Below are positions 1 to 7,160 of a DNA stretch of 10,937 bases, in pieces. The notes under the pieces were generated by a model. It was not told the DNA's origin and did no database searches. It saw only the letters and a list, made by a program, of their open reading frames with translations. A program made the position numbers and the translations under genes. Source of the DNA: Larix sibirica (taxonomy: Eukaryota; Streptophyta; Pinopsida; Pinales; Pinaceae). Numbering within the stretch: position 1 is the stretch's first letter; each line of letters opens with the position of its first letter. The stretch lies in contig NWUY0300048338.1 of assembly GCA_004151065.3 (NCBI GenBank), forward strand, positions 1 to 10,937, given 5' to 3'.

Positions 1-617
1 AGTAAAGAGAAGAGTTGACATAGGTTCCTAACATGGAGACAAATTGAGGAACGAATCAAGATTGGAGCAGGGATACATGACCTTCAACCTGAAGTCCGCG
101 GAGGCGGTGTGAGCGCAATATATAAGAGTTGCAAGAGCTAGTTGGATTTTTCTCAAGCCACCTTGAGAGATGGAAATGAGACTTGGAAAGGCGGACATGA
201 AGAATTACAAACTCTTAGGAAATAGCAAGGCAAATTAACCAACCGGTTGGAGAGATAGACAATGAAAAATATGGTTTGATTTAAGCTTTCGCAGGGAGAA
301 GACATTTTTGAAGGCAAATTGGAGACCTGTGGAGAAGTTAATTCTGCTCGACACGTTTCAGACTCGGGAGTAGAGTCCATCATCAGGAGTAAGAATGTTG
401 ATGGCATCAGAGGTATGCATTTTAAAAGGAAAGCTTGAGTAAGAAGACCAAACTCCGCGTTTACAAAGAGAGGAGAAACACTTGAAGAGTGAATTGGCAC
501 TGAAGATCTGCAAAAACAACCCTTCAGTTCATTCCTTTGTCAGATCCCCCAGGATACCCCACAAGCAGACAAAAAGGAAGACTCTGTAAACAAACACTAT
601 CCACGCCTGCAAAACAT
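1..617. other. Unassigned, relatively GC-rich flank with no intact gene
   Basis: I see no recognised domain here. The stretch is visibly richer in G+C than the rest of the window. Forward frame 1 can be followed from base 1 to the stop at 634 with seven earlier stops (16, 139, 223, 256, 277, 436, 490), and several could be CGA-to-TGA or CAG-to-TAG changes. That number is close to what chance gives for about 211 codons, so it is not evidence of a gene. The 115-codon reverse ORF (153-500) shows no motif either. Just to the right, LINE A sequence begins. This block could be the old insertion target, another mobile element, or a fragment of a host gene. Confidence 0.5.
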
Positions 618-619
618 AA

Positions 620-752
620 CAAAGATTTCAAAGTAGAGCAATCTCACTAATTAAAGGCAACGAAAACACCAAAATTATGCAAAACATAGAAAATATGTAA
701 ATACAATTTGGGAAATTGATATGCAAGATGGCTCAAATGTAAAATCATTCCT
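620..752 (+). pseudogene. LINE A pre-RT linker remnant
   Basis: Frame 2 gives SRAISLIKGNENTKIMQ, matching the plant LINE stretch normally read as (K)SRA-WLKEGD-NTKFFH, just before the reverse transcriptase. One frame over, the sequence continues HRKYVNTIWEIDMQDGS and then KSFL. The same segment in LINE B reads NHRQNINTI with EDG shortly after, which supports both as copies of one family. A shift is needed at about 680, and a stop follows KSFL. The sequence then enters the 89-bp array. The usual KFFH is degraded to KIMQ. Confidence 0.75.
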
Positions 753-1019
753 ATAAATAGTTGAAGCAAAGAGAAGGGATTTTGAAGCCTTGTTCTGAGC
801 GCTCAATAGGATAAATCATGAAGATTGTAACCTTGCTTCCAATAAATAGTTGAAGCAGAAAGAAGGGATTTTGAAGCCTTATTCTAAGCGCTCAATAGGA
901 TAAATCATGAAGATTTAACCTTGCTTCCAATAAATAGTTGAAGCAGAGAGAAGGGATTTTGAAGCCTTGTTCTAAGCGCTCAATAGAATAAATCATGAAG
1001 ATTGTAACCTTGCTTCCAA
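753..1019 (+). repeat. Three-copy tandem array, period 88-89 bp, inside LINE A
   Basis: The unit begins ATAAATAGTTGAAGCA and ends CCTTGCTTCCAA. Copies start at 753, 842 and 930. The second copy has lost one base (GATTTAACC against GATTGTAACC), which makes its period 88. The copies differ at only a few positions, far less than the host LINE differs from a coding LINE, so the duplication is probably younger than the insertion. The unit is LINE coding sequence: the first copy reads RRDFEALF and then ALNRINHED, the stretch just before the RT fingers. Because 89 is not a multiple of three, each extra copy shifts the frame. Confidence 0.93.
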
Positions 1020-2145
1020 GGCTTATTGATGATAAAATTAATGAAGATCTGGAAGCATAAATCACTAAAGCGGTCTTGAATTTGTTCAAGAAGGCTAAAA
1101 TTTCAAGCTTGGATGGGTGGAAAATTGAGTTTTACTTGGGCTTTTATGAAACACAAGAAGATGAGTTGTTGAGTAGTGAAAGAATCTAGAGTCTTATGAA
1201 AGATTTTGGGAGCTTGAGTTTTACTTGGGCTTTTATGAAACACAAGAAGATGAGTTGTTGAGTAGTGGAAGAATCTAGTGTTATGAAAGATTTTGGGAGC
1301 TTTCAAAGAATTTGTTCAAGAAGGCTAAAAGTTCAAGCTTGGATGGGTGGAAAATTGAGTTTTACTTGGGCTTTTATGAAACACAAGAAGATGAGTTGTT
1401 GAGTAGTGGAAGAATATAGAGTCTTATGAAATATTTTGGGAGCTTTCAATTCCCCTTTTATGGCCTTAATCCCATAAAAGAATGGCTCGAGTTCCTTTGA
1501 ATATTATAGGTCTATTTCATTATGCAATTTAATTTACAAGATCATCTCAAAGATCTTCGCCAACACACTAACACCTATATTATCATGTTAATCTCAAATG
1601 AACAAATTGGTTTTTTATACAACAATAAATTCATGACATGCAAGAGGGGTAACACAAGAGGGCACTCACTCTAAAAAGATAGACAAACACGGTAGTGAAA
1701 ATTAATTTTGCAGAGGCCTATGATAAGATAAATTGGTTGTATCAAAAGTTGTTTTTTATTCAAATAGGTATGCACATACACACAATGAATTGGATAATAA
1801 AATGTTTCTTATCAACAACCTATGTAATTCTCATTAATGGCTCTCTTTCAAGATTCTTTTATGCCTCAAGAGGACTTAGGCAAGGTTGTCCATTGCCTCA
1901 TTTTCTTTTTTTCTACTAATGATCGAGGGGTTGAGTAGATTGATTTCATATGTAAAAATAAAGGGGTTTATAAAGGGTATTAAGATAGTTGGATCAATTA
2001 ATCTTATTCATTCATTGTTTGTAGATGATGTCATGTTTTTTTTTGGACTAGGTACAATCCTAGAGATGTCCAATTTTAAAAATATTTTAGATCTTTATTA
2101 TAAAGTACTTGGAGTTAAATGTGCTAAAATCATCACTTCTATTTA
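1005..2145 (+). pseudogene. LINE A reverse transcriptase, fingers and palm (broken)
   Basis: The RT would copy LINE RNA into DNA at a nicked target. Visible blocks in order: LIDDKINEDLEA with ITKAVLNLFKKAK (about 1022-1100); SSLDGWKIEFYLGFYE (about 1105-1150); FEYYRSISLCNLIYKIISKI (1496-1555); TQEGTHS (about 1645-1665); motif A KINFAEAYDKINW (1698-1736); ILINGSLSRFFYASRGLRQG ending at about 1884; EGLSRLI; and the catalytic box FVDD (2018-2029). Motif A has Asn (1704-1706) where the catalytic Asp is expected, whereas LINE B keeps KLDLSRAYD. A one-base slip in the T-rich run at about 1903-1914 separates the RGLRQGC and EGLSRLI frames. No ATG opens the palm frame: it begins after a stop with GTG at 1695. 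Confidence 0.85.
1079..1449 (+). repeat. Compound tandem duplication in the LINE A RT fingers
   Basis: The block TTGAGTTTTACTTGGGCTTT...ATTTTGGGAGC occurs three times, starting at 1125, 1214 and 1355. The upstream block TTTGTTCAAGAAGGCTAAAA...GGGTGG occurs twice, at 1081 and 1311, a spacing of 230 bp. This implies two events: an 89-bp direct duplication (1125 to 1214) joined at GGGAGC/TTGAG, and a larger one joined at CTTTCAA/AGAATTTG. Copies differ by only a few substitutions and small indels. The repeated sequence encodes the LDGWKIEFYLGFYE region of the RT, so the fingers are partly triplicated and out of frame. Confidence 0.93.
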
Positions 2146-2511
2146 AGGGTATGGAAGAACCATTGGAAAAGAAAATTGCATATTATTCCTTTCAGTTCTA
2201 CTCATCTTGATAAAGGTAATAAGTATTTGAGATTTCAATTAAAAACCAAATGATTATAAATTTCTTGATTGGTCGTTGCTATTAAAAAAAATAGAATAAA
2301 GAGCTACCAATTGGTGTTATAGATGGTTTTCTTGTGATGAAGGGTTGAGTCTAGTTAAATCAATATCAGAAAGCATTCCAATATATTGGTTGTCCTTGGC
2401 TCATATCCAAAAGGCAACGTCAAACAAACTTAGAAAGAAATGTTTCAGTTTGTGTCCACAAGCAAGCATGAAAATGAGGTGGTTCCTCTAGTAAAATGGT
2501 CCAAGTTAGCT
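2146..2511 (+). pseudogene. LINE A RT thumb and start of C-terminal region (broken)
   Basis: After the FVDD box the frame wanders, but the usual order of plant LINE blocks is visible: IPFSSTHLDKGNKYLRF (about 2185-2235; family form is roughly G.KYLGF); FLDWSLLLKKIE; ATNW and RWFS; LSLVKSISESIPIYWLSLAH (about 2345-2405); KLRKKCFSL (about 2428-2455); and VPLVKWSKLA running into the SINE target site at about 2511. Stops and shifts are frequent. The last block matches LVKWKVIAKP in LINE B, and this shared landmark makes the SINE insertion point easy to place. Confidence 0.8.
2493..2511 (+). repeat. Left target site duplication of the SINE (19 bp)
   Basis: AAAATGGTCCAAGTTAGCT, repeated at 2737-2755 as AAAATGGTCCAAGCTAGCT with one T/C difference. 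Both copies can be read as the LINE codons W-S-K-L-A, so the sequence belonged to the LINE before insertion. Confidence 0.88.
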
Positions 2512-2736
2512 CGGTGGGCTAGCTTGAGTGGTCTAGTGTTGTGAGCTATAAGTAGGAGGTCACAAGGTCAAGTCCCTAAGTTGGCTATCTATGTGAATGT
2601 TGAGGGCCTCACTCGAGGTACCCACCAGGTTAGGTTGTCAAAACTACAGCTGCAACCAAATAGTTTTCCCAAAGTACCATCCTCGAAATGAGGGGAAGTG
2701 CTCAGAGGTTTTCTCATGATGTGTATTCCATTGAAA
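2512..2736 (+). mobile_element. tRNA-type SINE nested in LINE A
   Basis: A 225-bp insertion bounded by 19-bp target site duplications. Its head resembles a tRNA gene with RNA polymerase III internal promoter boxes: TAGCTTGAGTGGT (2520-2532) fits box A, and GGTCAAGTCC (2566-2575) fits box B with one T missing from GGTTCAAGTCC. The spacing is normal for a tRNA. The body (about 2584-2730) has no coding potential; it contains GGTTG...CAACC, which could pair as a hairpin. The right end is A-rich. Removing the insert brings the LINE text back together (VKWSKLA, then a gap of a few residues, then GWGLKNI). SINEs are non-autonomous and depend on LINE proteins. I cannot name the family. Confidence 0.85.
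2520..2575 (+). promoter_or_regulatory. Pol III internal promoter (box A and box B) of the SINE
   Basis: Box A candidate TAGCTTGAGTGGT at 2520-2532 and box B candidate GGTCAAGTCC at 2566-2575 lie about 46 bp apart, start to start. Box B is one base short of the usual form, so present activity is doubtful. Confidence 0.65.
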
Positions 2737-2755
2737 AAAATGGTCCAAGCTAGCT
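2737..2755 (+). repeat. Right target site duplication of the SINE (19 bp)
   Basis: AAAATGGTCCAAGCTAGCT, the partner of 2493-2511. LINE coding text resumes directly after it. Confidence 0.88.
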
Positions 2756-2900
2756 TCCAAAATGACATGTGGGTGGGGCCTGAAGAATATACTTATTTTT
2801 GGTCAAGCTCTAGTAATGGTCAAGCTCTAGAAACAAAGGGTATGTGGATGCTAATGCACAATGATGACTTACAAAAGAAATTGTCATGTACCTGATAGCC
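2756..2900 (+). pseudogene. LINE A C-terminal region after the SINE (GLKNI block)
   Basis: Directly after the target site duplication, the frame that continues W-S-K-L-A reads SKMTC and then GWGLKNILIFGQAL, matching the plant LINE landmark PK..GGWGLKNI..F..AL. A 17-bp tandem duplication (2801-2830) then shifts the frame, after which LETKGMWMLMHNDDL continues it (family form roughly A.KS.WRL...). The open frame at 2698-2895 is a chimera: its first residues come from the SINE tail and the rest from out-of-frame or in-frame LINE. Similarity fades after about 2895. Confidence 0.78.
2801..2830 (+). repeat. 17-bp tandem duplication in LINE A
   Basis: GGTCAAGCTCTAG starts at 2801 and again at 2818, separated by TAAT. 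It doubles the codons for GQAL and shifts the frame by two bases, explaining the break between GLKNILIFGQAL and LETKGMW. Confidence 0.88.
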
Positions 2901-3002
2901 TCTTGACACTATCCAAGCTATGGAGTACTCAATTTCACAATATTTTTCTCTAATACGCAATTTGATTTTCATTGGCTCAATCTAGAAATTTTAACAACGG
3001 AA

Positions 3003-4097
3003 GTAATATCCCAATTAATAAAATTCTCATGTCAAATATACACACATTCCTACTATGATTTAATCAATATTACGACAATTAAATTCATGCACAAACATTT
3101 ACATATATTGTAAAATAAATACATGCAAAATAGAAACATAACACAATTAAGGAACTTACCTCTCTAGAAAATGTTCCTTCAATTGGCTATAAATGAATGA
3201 TGTTCCTCCCAACTTTAAGCACTCTATCACACTTATCCTTTTTATGACAAAGCCCTCCCCCCAGCTAAGGCTATATGACTCCACAAGAATGAAGCTTCTA
3301 AGGTAGTCTACTCAACCCACAACTCAAACAACTCTACGGTGCCAAAACCCTCTCTAAAACTATCCCAATCAACCAACACTCTTCCCTCTCACCCTACACA
3401 ACACAACACAAGGAATGAGATCCCCTTCTTTGCATGCAACCCCTCAGTCTATCACAATTCTCTTCCAGTGCTCAAACACAAGCTAACCAGGTAATCTCAT
3501 TGTTGAGACTCCAACGATTCTTAGTTGTATGCTAAATTTCCTCTCACAATGGCCCCACATCTATTAGCACCAATTTTTCCATGGCAATTGGCATCAATAG
3601 GTATGGAAGATTAGGTTTTCTCTCTCCCCAAGTCTCATGTACTAGCTAGAAGATCTTGAAAATGATTGCAAAAATGATGCTCTAAACTCAATTCCCAACC
3701 TTTTATTTGCATATTCTCAACTCTCCATGTGGCACTCATGAGGAGCCCACTTTTCACCCTTTAATCCTAGCTTGGGATTATTAATAAGCAAAAGTTAAGT
3801 AAACCACTCTCATAAACATGGGTTTAGGGACCTTAGGATAGATCCACTAGCTTAGGAAAAATTAAGGCTAAGGCTTAGGTTAATAATTCACTAGGGTCCT
3901 CTCCCCTTGGCCTCCCTTTCACTTCCCCCACTTGTGGAATCATAGCCCCCCATCTCTTCTTCTCCCCTCTTCATTTGCAATAGTCATGGAATTTTATATT
4001 ATTTTCAAATGCATAGGTTTATAACATCTTTAGTCATCCTAAACAATTTGTGTCTATCTTCTAGCCTTTGCATCGGGGTCAAAAATGAGGTGTTACT
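3003..4097. mobile_element. Unassigned non-coding block, possible solo LTR or other insertion
   Basis: About 1.1 kb with no recognisable coding sequence in any frame. It is C- and CT-rich on the + strand, unlike the AT-rich LINE text on either side. On the reverse strand it begins GTAACACCTCATTTTTGACC, which resembles the TGTAACACC starts common in plant Ty3/gypsy LTRs, and it ends near GGGATATTAC. These ends form an imperfect inverted pair (GTAATATCCC against GTAACACCTC). LINE B breaks off exactly at its right edge. Against an LTR call: the canonical TG and CA ends are absent, I found no convincing 5-bp target duplication, and LINE B does not visibly resume on the other side. Positions 2921-3002 show nothing recognisable. 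Confidence 0.35.
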
Positions 4098-4099
4098 GT

Positions 4100-4330
4100 G
4101 AGAATATTTGACATGATTCCTTATCCATTCATTAATAAGGGAAGGGTCAATATATTTTTTAGTAAGGGTCTAGACCCACAGTACATCTCCTTTAATAAAC
4201 CTCCAAATAGAATTGGAAAATAAATCACTCGCGAAATAAAACATGTTTTTAAGGCCACATCTCCCCAACTTATTAGGCTTGGCAATAACTTTCCATTTAA
4301 CCAACGGGATACCCTCTTTTTCTCTATTCC
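4100..4330 (-). pseudogene. LINE B C-terminal region (GLKN block)
   Basis: The reverse strand reads PLVKWKVIAKPNKLGRCGLK and then NMFYFASDLFSNSIWRFIKG, followed by KKYIDPSLINEWIRNHVKYS at the left edge. This is the region after the LINE RT thumb, with the family landmark PK..G..GLKN..F. It is in fairly good condition, with one stop after LW. It is the counterpart of LINE A 2480-2880 and shows what that copy looked like before its SINE insertion. The open frame at 4121-4354 is mostly a neighbouring frame of this text. Confidence 0.8.
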
Positions 4331-4369
4331 CAAACTAGAGAAATTTGAAGACAATTTTCCTAATTTTGT

Positions 4370-5760
4370 TCAAGATACTTTTGGAGATATCGACTAGAGA
4401 ATTCTAGTATACCAGAATGGGCTCCAACATTGATTTAACCAAGACAATCCTCCCACCTCTACACAACCACCTATTGCACCACTGGTTTATCCTGTTTTCA
4501 ATTTTACAATGAGCCATTTCCAATCATTGATTCCATAATCATTTGGCTTTATGAAAAAAAAGTACTCACTTAAAGGCCCCTTGGAAATCAGAAAGTTGGT
4601 AGGGAAAAAGTTGAAGAATTTAGCTAACACAACTTTCATCCACCTCATTAAAACATATAATAGATTTTTGCATATTGATTTTATTAATGTGGCTATACAT
4701 TATAAATCTAGGATTTCTTTCAACTTATTAGAATTCCTCCATGAACCATCACCAAAAAGAAAAACATCATGAATGAATCATAAGTGGGTTAAATGGAAAG
4801 ATCTTGCAATTTTAATACCTTTTCAAATCCCTCAATCTCTTTACTTCCAAGATAGTCGTATTGATTCATTCTGCAATTATTAAGAACAACAATGGGGTTA
4901 AATGGCATCCTTAATTGATCCCTTTAGCAAGTCCACAAAATCTTGATGCTAATCCATTGATCAGGATTGCAAAAGAAACTAAGGACAAAAAACCCATTAT
5001 CCAATTGACACTTTGCACACCAAATCCTATGCAGAGTGATATTAACCTCAAATACAACCAATCAACCCTGTCATAGGCCCTGGAAAGATCCAACTTCATA
5101 TCATGGTTGTGGGCTTCTTATTTTTTATAGAGTGAAGCCCCTCTTGAGCCACACCTATTGCATCATGAATTTTTCCTCATGTAGGAAGCTAAATTACTCG
5201 AGGGATATTTCTAATGGAAAAAGGACTTCACCCTTAAGGAAAACATTTATGCAATGATATTATAAATGTAGTTGCATAAATAAATGGGCCTATAATCCTA
5301 AAAAATTGTTGAGTTGTCTCTCTTAGGGATCAAAGCTAGAAAATTTGTGTTAAAAGCACCCAAAACTTTCCTCATATGCATTTACTCCTCAATAGCTCTA
5401 AGCAAATCTCCTTCCAAAAGCTCAAAACCCCCCCCCAAAAAATTATGTTATCCACCCATCAAGCCCAAGATCCTTGTCCTTCTAGAAAGAGTGAAGGACA
5501 TATTACAATTCTTCACTAATCAATTCCTCCATTGGGTTTGCATTAGCTTAATCATCAAGAAAACTAGGGAAGAAAGAAGTGATCTGAACAATTTCATCTA
5601 TATTAGTTTTAGCTTCCTCTTGATACAACCCTTCAAAATGTGCAACCCCTAAATCAGCTATCTCCTTGAAGGCGGTAGCTACAAATCCATCCTCATTCTT
5701 CATATTCTAGATGGTGTTAATGTTTTGCCTATGATTTGCAAATTGATGAAATAATTTCTA
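4370..5760 (-). pseudogene. LINE B reverse transcriptase (broken)
   Basis: From right to left on the reverse strand: HFEGLYQEEAKTNIDEIV; LGLDGW; LGAFNTNFLALIPKRDN; DYRPIYLCNYIYNIIA (about 5255-5300 on the + axis); motif A KLDLSRAYDRVDW (5096 downward) with its catalytic Asp kept (5088-5090); SLCIGF; NWIMGFLS; AILING; AKGIN.GCHLTPLLFLI (family form RGLRQGCPLSPLLF); FIHDVFLFGDGS, where the (Y/F)xDD box has become FIHD (4767-4778), losing a catalytic Asp; KPNDYGINDWKWLI; and RIVLVKSM. Besides the lost Asp there are stops and several frameshifts. One lies near a nine-C run (5428-5436), which reads as nine G on the coding strand in the LGFYE region. Confidence 0.85.
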
Positions 5761-5778
5761 ATTGGGCCTCCTTATTTG

Positions 5779-6033
5779 CTACAATTTGCCTCTTTTTTTA
5801 TCCAATTCCTTTAGAAATGTTTTTACATTTTCATCACTATATCTTGCTAAAATGTTTTCATGAAATTGTAAAATTTTGAGCTGAATTGAGGCTATCTCCT
5901 CATCATCATTTTGTCTCTTGGAATAAGCCCACGAAGACACAATTGTTTTGGCTTCCTTAATATTTGCCATGAATTTTATATTGGTCGATTCCCTTGATGT
6001 CTCATCATAGTGTTTCCCATCAAAAGAAACCAA
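5779..6033 (-). pseudogene. LINE B linker between endonuclease and RT
   Basis: An 84-codon open stretch on the reverse strand contains NIKFMANIKEAKTIVSSWAY, then KRQNDDEEIASIQLKILQFH and a C-terminal SDENVKTFLKELDKKRGKL. This charged, helix-prone text fits the plant LINE linker pattern of a WA..K...D..EL..I...L segment followed by a short helix ending at the SRA.WL..GD.NTKFFH block. It runs into IRRPN.KLFHQFANHRQNIN just below 5779. It is the longest clean reading frame of this LINE, but it has no independent gene identity and its ATG is probably not a true start. Confidence 0.72.
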
Positions 6034-6059
6034 ACTTACAACTCTTCATTCCCTAGCCA

Positions 6060-6606
6060 TCCCTAGTAAAATTTGAAGAGACTATGAGGATTTATGTCAC
6101 CCTTTGCATATTGGAAGAAGGCCAGAAAATGGTTCAGCTAGAGGATTTGTTGTGTTAGCTTCCGCCCAAATTCCATCTCTGTTGCAAATGAAGTTTAAAT
6201 CCCCTCCTAAGATGATATTTTTCTACTTAAGCAAGTGGGAAAATACCCTTCCCTAAATTTCACTCTATCCTTGAGGGCCTATAGATCTTGAGGACCTAAT
6301 AAAATTCCCCCAACTCCTGTGAAGTGAGCTCGACTACAATACTTGAATAAAGAATTAAGGAGTTATACATTGTAAAAACTCTCTTTTTATGACCTATAAC
6401 CAAACCTTTTATCTCCCCTTCAATTCAACAATTAAAAATCCCATTCTTGCATGAATTTAGACAAGTCGGTGATTATATATGATCCCATCCCCATTGTTTC
6501 TTGTATCAAAATTATCTTAGGATTATGTAGATTTAGTAGCCTCCTCGGGGATAGCTTGTTAAATGGGTTTCCTAGGTTTCTAACATTTAAGGACATTATG
6601 ATCATG
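6060..6606 (-). pseudogene. LINE B AP-type endonuclease (broken, 3' part missing)
   Basis: Starting at an ATG at 6606 on the reverse strand: MIIMSLNVRNLGNPFNKL, then LLNLHNPKIILIQETMG. These match the first two endonuclease motifs of plant LINEs (roughly W-N-C/V-R-G-L-G and I-(F/I)-L-Q-E-T), with the motif Asn and Glu present. Further on, LGGDLNFICNRDGIWAEANT matches the GGDFN motif, followed by LAEPFSGLLPICKG. I cannot find the C-terminal SDH motif between there and the linker start, so that end appears deleted. Stops occur after MQEWDF and in GLLLG-like text. The enzyme normally nicks target DNA to prime reverse transcription. Confidence 0.8.
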
Positions 6607-7160
6607 AGCACCCAATTCTAGGGGCTCGGCCTACACCAACGGCCTCGTCTAGATTCATTTGTTTCCCATGATTAACCTCCTTCCATACCTTTGATTGAGC
6701 CATGAAAACATGAGATTTGTTTCCCTCATTATGAGTGGAGACTTTTGTATCATATCCTAGCTTAAACCACCATAAAATCCATCCTCAATATTAGCTAGGC
6801 CATCATGTCTACGTCTCAAATAATATCGGCCTTTCTCTATAGGTATTAGCCCCTCCCATACCACAAAGGAGGATGGAGCTTTTGTTTCTCCTTTGGGTTC
6901 CATAAATGGATTCCTATATTTGGAAACCCCTATTGCAAGCGAAGGCATACATCCATCCTTGTGCTAGGGATTTTTGTTGTTGTGGAATTCAATTCTACAA
7001 AAGACAAAGATCATATCTTCCAACTAGGCCCTTGTTTCATGGGTTGAGGGGCTTGTTTATGAACACTTGTATCTCATCCTTTGATCCCTCCACAAAAATT
7101 CTCACTTTGTTTGTATTTGGTTTAGGCTCCCAAATCTACCCTTACATTTTTGGGACGTGA
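6607..7160 (-). pseudogene. LINE B leader / ORF1-end remnant
   Basis: The reverse strand reads, from about 7090, KQAPQPMKQGPSWKI and SLSFVELNSTTTKIP. The clean stretch 6948-6757 follows, containing NPFMEPKGETKAPSSFVVWE and EKGRYYLRRRHDGLANIEDG. It lies directly upstream of the endonuclease start with several stops between. Proline- and basic-rich text here would fit the end of ORF1 or the long leader of the LINE second ORF. I recognise no catalytic or zinc-binding motif, so the assignment rests on position and orientation. Confidence 0.5.

Larger units (their letters stand above)
618..2920 (+). mobile_element. LINE A: decayed L1-type plant LINE (pre-RT linker to C-terminal region), interrupted
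   Basis: A forward-strand non-LTR retrotransposon that lacks its ORF1, endonuclease and RNase H portions in this window. In order it shows: the pre-RT linker SRAISLIKGNENTKIMQ at about 632-682; NTIWEIDMQDGS just after it; RT fingers LIDDKINEDLEA and SLDGW; an RPISLCN-like block; RT palm motifs; a thumb; and the GLKNI region. Reading it needs changes between all three forward frames and passes many stops, so it cannot encode a working protein. A SINE (2512-2736) and two arrays of local duplications lie inside it. The right edge is uncertain: similarity fades at about 2895-2920. It faces LINE B, which carries matching motifs on the other strand. Confidence 0.85.
4098..7160 (-). mobile_element. 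LINE B: decayed L1-type plant LINE, most complete copy in the window
   Basis: Read on the reverse strand from about 7160 down to 4098, it shows a leader, an AP-type endonuclease, a linker, an RT and the start of the C-terminal region in the correct order. The RNase H region is missing. Stops and shifts are frequent throughout, so it is inactive. Motifs correspond one-to-one with LINE A (NTI...EDG, DYRPIYLCN, KLDLSRAYDRVDW, VKSM, LVKWKVIAKP, GLKN), so both belong to one broad family. LINE B lies tail-to-tail with LINE A. Its right end abuts LINE C's ORF1 fragment in opposite orientation. The left edge is sharp at about 4098, where the unassigned block begins. Confidence 0.85.

Noticed and set aside
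153-500. 115-codon reverse ORF
   Set aside because: No recognisable motif or membrane or signal pattern, and no support from neighbours; length alone is weak evidence.
753-1019. CRISPR-like array
   Set aside because: Copies are contiguous with no distinct spacers, and the unit is LINE coding sequence.
1103-1306. 67-codon reverse ORF with repeated KAPKIFH-like text
   Set aside because: Antisense shadow of the LINE A duplicated RT-finger block.
2512-2583. True tRNA gene
   Set aside because: Box A and box B are present, but the acceptor and anticodon stems do not pair convincingly and the unit sits in a longer SINE with target duplications.
2698-2895. 65-codon forward ORF taken as a gene
   Set aside because: It begins in the SINE tail and continues into LINE text; it is an accidental chimera.
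5314-5652. 112-codon forward ORF
   Set aside because: It is antisense to the LINE B RT fingers; the reverse strand explains the sequence much better.
6906-7160. 84-codon forward ORF
   Set aside because: It is antisense to the LINE B leader and shows no motif.
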